Of a DNA stretch of 64,000 nt, positions 55,363-64,000 are shown in pieces. This stretch comes from Ctena decussata (lineage: Eukaryota; Mollusca; Bivalvia; Lucinida; Lucinidae). The number at the start of each line of letters is the position of its first letter. Positions within the stretch are counted from its first letter, which is position 1. Where the stretch lies: the NCBI GenBank assembly GCA_963989385.1, contig OZ022513.1, positions 22,075,928 through 22,139,927 on the forward strand, in the 5' to 3' direction. The notes under the pieces are model-generated. The model searched no databases. It had not been told where the DNA came from and worked only from the letters and a program-made list of their open reading frames with translations. The position numbers and the translations under genes were made by a program.

Positions 55363-56840
55363 ACTGGGTGAATTGTAACTAAATTTCATATAGAGCCTCT
55401 AGGGGGTGTGGAAATGAAAATTTGTTCATCGGTCCTGGTCACATGACCAACATGGCCGCCACGCCCATATATGGTAAAAATCTTTAAAAATCTTCTTCTT
55501 CAGAACCAATCGGCGGATGGCCTTGAAACTTGTTATGTAGCATCGGGTGAGCAAGTACTACCAAGATCGTTCAAGTTATGACTTTGGGTTGAGCTTGACC
55601 TTTTTACGCGAATGTCAATTTTGCTTTCTGTAGCTTTTATATGGGAAAATGCTAGAACATAAGATTTCTTGGAAATTGTTGAAGATTTTGATCTGAAAAT
55701 TGGTATATACAGTCATCTTAATGAGTACATGAAAACTTTGTGCTTATAAGAGGTCAAGGTCATTATTTAACCTTTGATCCTGGTTATTCATATTTTGACA
55801 AGTCACACATCTCCTCAAAAGCCACTGGTCCAATAGTAACCAAATTTCAAATAGAGCCTCTAGGGGGTGTGGAAATGAAAATTTGTTCAAACGGTCTGGG
55901 TCACATGACCGACTTGGCTGCCCCGCACATATATGGTAAAACCCCGTTTTTTTTTCTCCAGAACAGATAGGCGGATGGCCTTGAATTTTGGTATGTAGCA
56001 TCAGGTACACAAGTACTACCAAGATTGTTCAACTTATGACTTTGGATTGATCTCGACCTTTTTTCTATAACGTCAAATTTGCTTTCATTAGCTATTATAT
56101 GGGAAATGCTAGAACACAATATTTCATTGGAACTGTTGAAGATTTTGACCTGAAAATTGGTAGATACAGTCATCTTAATAGGTACATGAAAATTTATATG
56201 TACAAGAAGTCAAGATCATGATTGATCTTTGACCCTGGTCTCTCATATTGTGACAATTTTACACATCTCCTCAAAAGCCACTGGGCAAATTGTAACATAA
56301 TTTCATATAGAGCCTCTAGGGCCTAAGGGGACGAAAATTTGTTCAAAAGGTCGCCATGCCCATCTGTGGCAAAAAAAATACAAATCTTCTTCTCAAGAAC
56401 CAATAGGCGAATTGCCTTGAAACTTGGTATATAGTATTAGGTACTTTAGTACTGTCAAGATTGTTCAAAAGATGACTTTGGGCTGACCTTGATCTTTTTT
56501 AAGGCAAGGTCAATTATGAGAAAATGCAAGAACATTAAGATTTCTTGGAAAAATCAGAAGTTTTTGGCAAAAAATTGGTATATACAGTCGTCTGAGTTAG
56601 AACATGGAAGATTTGCGGGTACAAGAGGCCAAGGTCATTCTTGGACCTCTGACCCATGTCTCTCATATTTTGACAATTTAGGACATCTCCTCAAAAGCCA
56701 CTGGGCTAATTGTAACCAAATTTCATACACAGCCTCCAGGGACTGACGAGAAGAAAATTTTATTCAAGCGGTTTAGGTCACATGACCTACATGGACACCA
56801 TACTCAAGTGAGCAATGCAGGGCCTCATGGCCCTCTTGTT
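55363..56840 (-). mobile_element. Mobile tandem array of ~450-bp units, copy 2 (inverse orientation)
   Basis: About 3.3 units of the same monomer reading on the minus strand, ending at the right with the shared start sequence (GGGCCTCATGGCCCTCTTGTT). The left end is truncated inside a unit, without the GGTGAGCTAAAA terminus. Confidence 0.8.
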
Positions 56841-57009
56841 TGTTCATAATTTAGAATAGCTCGTGGCTATCTGCTGGGAAGAAAGTTGACCTCGTAACTT
56901 TTCAGTTGTCTTGCTTTGCTTCGTGTTCCAGTATTGTGGTTTCCTTTCCCATTTAGTGTTCCGAGCAGAATGGTGTAAACTAGTTGTTGGTTCCTGAGCG
57001 TTGCCGTCT

Positions 57010-57860
57010 TTGTCGTATTTGCTTTCAAACGTAACAGTTATGAAATAAGCAGTAATGTGTAAAGTACATATTCATACTTTTCTCAAAGGGAAGTTGCTTT
57101 TCTGACTTTCAGTGTTGCTTCCCTGAACAAATCAGTCTTTCTAAAAGGGAAAATGGGCTTTCTCTGTATGAAGGAACATGCTCCTAGCTCCGCAGATTTA
57201 TATGTGTCTTCAATTCTGGTCCTACCCATGTTATCCTACCCAGAACTGGGAAACATATTTGCTTTTTAGCAGGTCACGTTGCTACGTCATCATTATAACG
57301 TTTGTTTTACACCCAGTAACGTCAAGAAGGCGTCAATTATTTCTAATGCCAATGAAATGAACGTCAGTTGTTAAAAATATCGACTTCTTCGAATTCAATT
57401 AAAAACTATGAATAATACAATTATGCATTTTAAAAAATTCTAAAAGATAGGCAATGCTCAGAAATATTTACAATTAAAACCCGCATCTCGCTGTCAAAAT
57501 CAAAAGTACGTACACGAATTGATAATAATTATTATTATATGTTTACGAAAGACACTCACGGTAAACCGAATGAACAGCTCTTTTCCATACAGATGGTCAT
57601 TCAGCTACCTAAATAAAAACGGCAGGGACATCTAAGTTTAACTATTTTCTATATTACGTTACGAAACAAAACAAAACAAAACAGAACGCTGAACTGGGCA
57701 GATATTCTGAAAAACGAATTGCTAGGGGCCATAGACAAGCGAACATACCAACATGTTAATATATTAAGGAACCACAAATAGTACCGCCATGGAACGATGA
57801 GTAACAAATAACTAAGTTTTTAATTCTACCTTTAAAGTTAAATGTTGTAAATCAAGAGAT
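57010..57860. other. No gene seen
   Basis: Intergenic between array copies 2 and 3, unique-looking, with an (AAAAC)n stretch at 57667-57682. Confidence 0.4.
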
Positions 57861-57863
57861 ACT

Positions 57864-59328
57864 CAACAAGAGGGCCGCGAGGCCCTGAATCGCTCATCTG
57901 AGTATGGCGGCCTTGTAGGCCATGTGACCTAGACCGCTTGATTAAATTTTCGTTCCCTCAGCCCCTGGAGACTGTGTATGAAATTTGGTTACAATTAGCC
58001 CAGTGGCTTTTGAGGAGATGTCCGAAATTGTCAAAATATGAGAGACATGGGTTAGAGGTCAAAGAATGACCTTGATCCCTTGTACCCGCAAATCTTCCAG
58101 GTACTAATTAAGTTGACTGTTTATACCAATTTTAGGCAAAATCTTCTGAACTTGCCATGAAATCTTATGTTCTAGCATTTTCCCATACTTGACCGTGTCT
58201 TAAGAAAGGCCAAGGTCAGTCCAAGGTCATAATTTGAACAACTATAATAGTGCTCAAGCACCTGATGCTTTATACCAAGTTTCATGGTTATCGATCTTTT
58301 GGTTCTGGAAAAGAAGAGCTGTAAAGGGTTTTGCCATATATGGGCATGGCGGCCATGTTGGTCATGTGACCCAGACCGTTTGAACAAATTTTCGTTCCCT
58401 CCGCCCCTGGAAGCTCAATATGAAATTTGGTTACAATTGGCCCATTGGTTTTTTAGCAGATGTGTGAAATTGTCAAAATATGAGAGACCAGAGTCAAAGG
58501 TCAAATAATGACTTGACCTCTTGTACATACTAATTTTTCATGTTCTCATTCAGATGACTGTATATCCCAATTTTAAGGTCAAAATCTTTAACAGTTTCCA
58601 AGAAAGCTTATGTTCTAGCATGTTCCCGTATAAAAGCTACAGAAAGATAATTTGATTTTACCGTTAAAAAAAGTCAGGGTCAACCAAAGGTCATAATTTG
58701 AATCATCTTGGTAGTACTTGTGTACCTGATGCTACATACCAAGTTTCATGGCCATTGGCTTATTGGTTCTGGAGGAGAAGATTTTAAAATGTTTTTACCA
58801 TATATGGGCTTGGCGGCCATGCTGGTCATGTGACCCAGACCGTTTGAACATATTTTAGTTCGCCTGTCCCCTAGAGGCTCTACATGAAATTTGGTTGCAA
58901 TTGGCCCAGTGGCTTTTGAGGAGATGTGTTAAATTGTTAAAATATGAGAGACCAGGGTCAAAAGGCCAAAGAATGACCTTGACCTCTTGTACGCATAAAT
59001 TTTCATGTACTCATAAAGATGACTGTATATACCAATTTTCAGTTGTACTTGCGTACCCGATGCTACATTCCAAGTTTTAACAAGTTTTAAGGCCATCGGC
59101 CTATTGGTTCAGGAGAAGAAGATTTTTCTAGGTTTTTACCATATATGGGCGTGGCGGCCATGTTTGTCATGTGGACATGACCGTTTGAACAACTTTTCGT
59201 TCCTAAGTCCCCTAGAGGCTACATGTGAAGTTCGGTTACAAATGGCCCAGCGGTTTCAGAGGAGAAGTCGTTTGAAATTGTGGACGGACGACGACGGACG
59301 ACGGAGCCTTAGCTCAGGTGAGCTAAAA
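57864..59328 (+). mobile_element. Mobile tandem array of ~450-bp units, copy 3
   Basis: Starts AACAAGAGGGCCGCGAGGCC and ends GCTCAGGTGAGCTAAAA, so it has both termini. About three units plus one shortened unit near 59.0 kb, then the GGACGGACGACGACGGACG tail. It lies between FReD genes B and C. Confidence 0.8.
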
Positions 59329-59480
59329 AGGGTATCTTTCATGCGCGTGATGTAAAAATTCGTTTCTCGGGATCACTGTTCGGCATCATGTGGCGAGCCT
59401 TGTTATGCCGAACAGCGATCCTCTGTACGGGTTTTCTTACGGATAACCTCTTATCCATTAAAAATGCTTATTATCTGATT
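59329..59480. repeat. Hairpin-bearing dispersed element, copy 3 (hairpin part only)
   Basis: CGGGATCACTGTTCGGCATC and inverse GATGCCGAACAG-like arm. Directly abuts the right terminus of the third ~450-bp-unit array and lies 450 bp downstream of gene C. Confidence 0.6.
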
Positions 59481-59928
59481 CCTAAAAAGTCTCAGTATGA
59501 GACTTTGAGTAATTTACTCTAGATACTATATTGATCATTCGAAAGCAAAGCAGATATGTCCATATTCTTCTTTATTGGGTCTGCCTCTGGGTAGTTTCGG
59601 AAAGTACAAAGTGAAACTGGCCACGCACAATAACATCGACTGCAGTGGGATTCCTATTTTCAGAATAAACCTTTCTGAGCCCTTTACTCAAAAGAGTCAT
59701 GGGACATAGTCTACATACACATTTGTGGGGTATGTGAGGTTTCCTTTTGATCCAAAACACAGGAGTTAACGCCAGCTTTTAGAAAATAAATTTCCTAAAG
59801 ATTATTGGAAGCAGAACACTTAGCAAGCAGTCACATTTACGTTGTAAATAAATGTTTTAGTTCAAGCCGTAAGTATAAATTATTTCACGAGCAACATGCA
59901 TTTCAGCACTATGTTCATAGCAAAATAT

Positions 59929-60179
59929 CTAAGTTCGTCTTATTTTCATGTCGGTTGCTTTCATGGAGTAATTGAAGCTTTTCCAATGGTACCAATTAAT
60001 CCCGTCAGCTGAGTATGTATGGCTACCATTCAAATACTGTCCATTCAAATTTGACAAGTGGCAATTTGAATACCACCAGGCACCATTGTACCGCTCTGCA
60101 CAATTATAGTCTGGGTGAACGTCATTTTCCCTATCTTGTGTCGAAAACATAGATCCGTGGTGAACACTGAAAGAATCAC
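59929..60179 (-). CDS. FReD gene C: last coding exon (partial gene, continues beyond the right edge)
   Basis: 251 nt, acceptor TTTTAG at 60180-60181, stop TAG at 59931-59929, entering phase 1. Encodes GDSFSVHHG, QDRENDVHPDYNCA, WWYSNCHLSNLNG and TDMKIRRT, the calcium-site and pocket part of a fibrinogen domain. Closest in layout to gene B exon 5. No exon 4, 3, 2 or 1 is visible between 60.18 and 64.0 kb, so the next intron is longer than 3.8 kb or the gene is a truncated copy. The frame is intact, which favours a functional exon. Confidence 0.85.
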
Positions 60180-60477
60180 CTAAAACAAAGAAAAGATATT
60201 ATTCGGCAGAAATAACAGCATCACAGTATATACTTGTCAAAATATACGTAGCATTTTAATTATTTTAACATTTATTATTATTATTTATAGCTGACATACA
60301 GCTGCAATGCAACGTAATATCATACTTGATGCAATATCATGAAGTGACATATAGGTTGATACATCGCCATCACTTGAAGCTGCATGTAATTGTTGTTGCA
60401 CTGATGACTGACCTATATGAATATTCTAAAACGCTGTTAAAGTAATATCAGCGTTATGCAATTAAACTAAAACTATT

Positions 60478-60638
60478 TTGCAGTGCTAGGCGCTTTCGCC
60501 GCATCCGTGAGGGTTCAAACCCGGCCAGCGACATTAAAAATATTTACAACGAATTATGTCTCCATTGTGGTTGAAAAGACAAGTGTCGCCTCCATTGATG
60601 AGAGAAATATCATAATTCGGTAGAAAAACAGAAGATAA
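60478..60638. repeat. 161-bp direct repeat, left copy
   Basis: Identical to 60758-60918 except one base (CGCTTTCGCC against CGCTGTCGCC). Together with the 119 bp between them this is a 280-bp tandem unit present 1.6 times. Confidence 0.85.
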
Positions 60639-60724
60639 TAATAAATAGAAACCCCTATATACGGAGTGTACTGCAACGTCGGTTAGCTTTATATACGTTA
60701 TTTGAGCGTCCTTTTTTGGGGACG

Positions 60725-60815
60725 TCTCGGTAGCGTAATGGTTAAAGCTGACGCACATTGCAGTGCTAGGCGCTGTCGCCGCATCCGTGAGGGTTCAAAC
60801 CCGGCCAGCGACATT
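60725..60815 (+). mobile_element. tRNA-like SINE head
   Basis: TCTCGGTAGCGTAATGGTTA (A-box-like) and GAGGGTTCAAACCCGG (B box) about 60 bp apart. The acceptor stem does not pair, so this is not a tRNA gene. The B-box half is duplicated 280 bp to the left. Confidence 0.45.
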
Positions 60816-60918
60816 AAAAATATTTACAACGAATTATGTCTCCATTGTGGTTGAAAAGACAAGTGTCGCCTCCATTGATGAGAGAAATATCATAATTCGG
60901 TAGAAAAACAGAAGATAA
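60758..60918. repeat. 161-bp direct repeat, right copy
   Basis: One mismatch to the left copy. Contains the B-box half of a tRNA-like head. Confidence 0.85.
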
Positions 60919-60924
60919 AACTAT

Positions 60925-61032
60925 TTATTTTGCGTAAAAAAATCCACAAAGCATCAACACCTCAAAATAGCTCATTTAAAAAAACTACTTTATAAACATG
61001 AATGACCAAACAGTAATAATAATAACAATATT
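60925..61032. repeat. ~110-bp direct repeat, left copy
   Basis: TTATTTTGCGTAAAA..ATCCACAAA.CATCAACACCTCA.AATAGCTCA recurs at 61481-61595, with continuing similarity to the CAATA-rich end. Confidence 0.65.
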
Positions 61033-61480
61033 ATGCCCTAAACATTGCATTGAAGATCTTTCTCATGGTAATTCACCACTTCCATATACATTCTATGCTT
61101 TTTTGCATGGTTTCTGCTAAAGGACGGGAACATGTATGTACACCCTTCTACGAAAGTCTAGAGCATAATTAAGTAACAGTTTCCATAAGGTTCAGAGAAA
61201 TGTAATAGTTATTGTTTCGCACTGCTATCTAAGTAAAACAGCGCAATTCGTTTGTTACCGTTTGTAAAACATTAAACATTTCAGAGTAAGTAAATGTGAT
61301 TATAAATCCTAATAAATGACAACCAAAAGAGTTGCTTAGGCTCATTTAACAAAGCTATTCCGAAACAAATATTGGTCTCAGAATGAATAATGATTCTCTT
61401 CTCCTTCGGTAAGGCATACTTAATGATTACTGTTTGACAGTCAATCTAAATGCAAACCTTTGATTTGTTTTATTCCGTAT

Positions 61481-61595
61481 TTATTTTGCGTAAAATATCC
61501 ACAAACCATCAACACCTCAGAATAGCTCACAATCTTTTAAAACTACTTAATTAACATGTATAGCCAAGTAGTAATAACAATAACAATACTAAAAA
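61481..61595. repeat. ~110-bp direct repeat, right copy
   Basis: Counterpart of the 60.93-61.03 kb copy, diverged by small indels. No function apparent. Confidence 0.65.
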
Positions 61596-61699
61596 CAATT
61601 AAAACAACAGTCTGAAACTGTTTCCTGTCGCTTTAAAAGAGAAAAATACGCCAAGTACATGTACTAAATCATAGTCGTTATACACAGTTCCGAGAATAG

Positions 61700-61894
61700 C
61701 CAATAAGCTCCGCCTGCTTAGTTACTGTTACTACGTCTCTCAAGCTTACAAAAAGATGGCGGTAAAAACAAATGGCATATGCAAGTGTCTGCTAAATCTT
61801 GGCGATCTATGACGAAGAATCAGCCTCCCCATGACCTATAAATGGCAGTTGGTTCATCATGCATTTCCGATGCGTTCTGTTCTTGCAGAGCAGG
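61700..61894 (+). promoter_or_regulatory. Candidate promoter and short first exon
   Basis: In order on the plus strand: CCAAT at 61700, AAGATGGCGGT (YY1-type) at 61753-61763, TATAAAT at 61837, then about 50 bp later CAGG/GTAAGT, a strong splice donor with the exon end at 61894. Two ATGs lie between the TATA box and the donor, so the exon could be 5' UTR or begin a coding sequence. No downstream exon could be assigned before the window ends. The order and spacing are plausible but each motif is short. Confidence 0.25.
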
Positions 61895-62639
61895 GTAAGT
61901 TTATCAATAGTGGTGATAGTTTGTTTTTCTTTAAACAGGTATACATCCCTTCATTAACTGTTAGGTAAAATCACGGACTCATGTTCGATATTGACCACGT
62001 GCGATTTGCTTGTGAGACTATGTCACGTGCTAAGTTGTCGTTGCATTGGCCAGGTATACGCTACCATGTGATTTTGAGTGACTTTCTGGGTGTGGCTCGG
62101 AACTGTGTATTGGCCAAGGTGACCTACTGTATAACACCAACATGGAAAATTGGCAATGGCAGATATCCGAAAAATAATTTTACCAAGTGTTGTCCTTATA
62201 ACTCATGACAGTTTTCCTTAGTAGACTCCTACAATTACATGTAACGCCCGACTATCCGGTTAAACTGAGCTTAAGACTTAAGGGTAAGGAGAGGTCGATT
62301 CACACCAAAATTTTGTATTAACAAAGCATTAACAGTTTGCTCTAAAGCCTTATTTTTATCTAACTGATATATGGGAAGAGACGCATTTGAAAAAAAAAAA
62401 AAACCTAAGGAAAATCTTGAATAATGATTAAAGGTTAACAGCTTATTCTTTGATAGCAAAATATATAAAATCTAAATCCGTCCCTTGACTGATTATCCAT
62501 TACTAACGCACGCAAAGAAAGAAGAAAAAAACGCATTCCACCCTTGTGAACAGATATTCTCCGAAACTTTTTTAAACCTTGGCTAACCATGTTTACATTC
62601 AGTTGTTTAGTTGGTTGTTTTGGGACAATATTTGAGTCT

Positions 62640-62830
62640 GTATCGAGCCGTTTCCCAAAGAGAAGAATAAAGAAGAACAACGATGTTAGGATATATAGAA
62701 ATACCTCATACACACACGCACAAACAAAACTAAAAACCAATGTCCTCATGCCGCACCTGCTGCGAGCACAGCAATCATTTGCCTTATTATTTTCCAAATA
62801 AGTACGACGCCACGGTACTGAAAGTACAGC
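62640..62830. repeat. CCGTCTCCCAGAGA repeat, copy 3
   Basis: CCGTTTCCCAAAGAGAAGAA, GCACCTGCTGCGAGCACAGC. The right end is diverged. Confidence 0.45.
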
Positions 62831-62927
62831 AGAATCGCCCGAATAACCAGGTTAACCATGAATAAAAAGGCTAACTGTCGAGTGCAAAGTGGCTTCTATA
62901 TAACATGTGTATCCAGCGAATATATTT

Positions 62928-63163
62928 GAGCCGCGACACGAGAAAATCAACAAAGTGGTTGTGCGCCCAGCGCAGACTCAGATCAGCCTGGGCATCCGCC
63001 TAATCTGATCAGACCCTTCGCTAAGCGCTTAAAGGGCAGCTCAGGGTCTAAGCTAGCTTCATGCGGACAGCGAAGAATCTGATCAGACTGGGCGGATGCC
63101 TAGGCTGATCTGAGTCTGTGCTGTGCACACAACCACATTATTGGTTTTGTCGTGTCGCGGCTC
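62928..63163. mobile_element. GAGCC palindromic MITE, copy 9
   Basis: 236 bp flanked by ATTT on both sides (62924-62927 and 63164-63167). Confidence 0.85.
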
Positions 63164-63194
63164 ATTTGTTAATCCGTTTGTCAGTTCCGATAGG

Positions 63195-63378
63195 AGTTCC
63201 GGTAGCTCAGTAGGTTAAGCGCTGGCTCGCTGATCTAGCGGGCCTGGGTTTAAAACCCGCTGGAGACTGGAATCCTTTCAATCGTAAACGGGATTCCATT
63301 ACACACAACCTTCCATTATCAACAACCCATCGTCCCGAAAATAATTACTGAAATACTGTTGAAAAGGAAGTAAAATTG
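63195..63378 (+). mobile_element. SINE with tRNA-like head
   Basis: TCCGGTAGCTCAGTAGGTTA (A box) and GGGTTTAAAACCC (degenerate B box) form a tRNA-like head. The 3' part ends ACTGTTGAAAAGGAAGTAAA, resembling the 3' end of a common bivalve SINE. A diverged tail copy lies near 54.61-54.70 kb (CTGAAATGCTGTTGGAAAGG). Confidence 0.55.
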
Positions 63379-63704
63379 CATATCTGTCAGTGCTGATATT
63401 CTCTATATCAGTCCAAATTTTCGCTGCCTCAATTGGCATCTTAGCAATGAATATTTTCGGAATTACCAGCCGAGGAGCAAGTTTGGGAGTAAAATACATT
63501 GTCTTATCACGGCTCATTCCAGCTGATACCTCTGAAGTTCTGATCTGGATATGATACAAAGTGTCTCTGTACAGGATGTTTCAGTTCGTTTAATTTTTTT
63601 TTCGTCGCAATGCCAAAAACAGGGATATGACAAGACACCACTGCCAAACACAGGGATATGACAAGCCACCACTTGGTCCCAGTAAAATATGTTTGAGCCC
63701 TCTA

Positions 63705-64000
63705 GTAATCTTTTGCTGACCGTTGCAAGGCAATACTTCTGTTGTGGTTCCTTGATGTTATGTTGTGCTGTGTCCGCTTGTCTATGGTGGTTTGGTCACC
63801 CGTATCGCTGCCCAATCTGCCTTCTGTTTGGTTTTGTTTTGTAACTAAAATAAACAAAAATAAGTAAAAAAAGATGTTGAGGCTGTTATTTGGGTAGCTG
63901 AATGACCATCTGTTTGGGAAAGAACTGCTCACTCGGTTTACTGTGCGTGTCTTTCGTAAACTTGTGTCACTTTCTGTGTGTATGTGCTTCTTTTCCTAAT
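63705..64000. repeat. Dispersed repeat, copy 5, cut by window end
   Basis: GACCGTTGCAAGGCAATACT and CTGTTTGGGAAAGAACTGCT match copy 2 (CTATTTGGGAAAGAGCTGCT). Confidence 0.5.

Overview
The window is animal nuclear DNA, most likely from a bivalve mollusc (inference). It is AT-rich, gene-poor and intron-rich. GT-AG introns can be read directly, and most of the length is interspersed repeats of types common in clam genomes: palindromic MITEs starting GAGCC, tRNA-derived SINEs, truncated LINEs, and mobile arrays of about 450-bp units rich in TGACCTTGA motifs. No bacterial-style operon, rRNA gene or CRISPR array is present.

Layout. 1-12 kb: repeats, including two LINE remnants (3.27-3.64 and 3.89-5.02 kb), paired hairpins at 5.3 kb and a 2.3-kb array of ~450-bp units (8.0-10.3 kb). 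12.4-13.8 kb: a secreted leucine-rich-repeat protein exon on the minus strand. 14-29 kb: dense MITEs, a ~146-bp-period array, a possible unassigned exon at 18.63 kb, a 1.15-kb inverted-repeat element carrying a reverse-transcriptase-related reading frame, and a block extremely rich in ACGT tetramers (25.0-26.0 kb). 29-64 kb: a head-to-tail cluster of three fibrinogen-related-domain (FReD) genes, all on the minus strand. Gene A (29259-36402, 241 aa) and gene B (38106-50288, 237 aa) can be reconstructed completely. Only the last coding exon of gene C (59929-60179) is in the window.

The FReD genes share one plan: a short signal-peptide exon, an N-terminal FReD exon ending in DGGGWL, an exon of 97-100 nt, a 165-nt exon, and a last exon carrying the calcium-site DxDND-type motif and the WW...C...SNLNG signature. 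Intron phases are 1-0-1-1 in both complete genes. The predicted products are small secreted lectin-like proteins of the ficolin/tenascin/FREP type. Together with the secreted LRR protein, the recognisable genes fit extracellular recognition, probably innate immunity (inference from family membership).

The most striking non-genic structures are: an intron of gene B holding a 5.1-kb segment bounded by ~550-bp inverted arms with a shared reading frame; three mobile arrays whose units carry nuclear-receptor-like DR1 and TCAAGGTCA motifs; a GAGCC-ended MITE superfamily with 4-bp AT-rich target duplications, two copies of which lie ~50 bp upstream of gene starts; a nested hAT-like insertion; and a complete SINE with a 13-bp target duplication.
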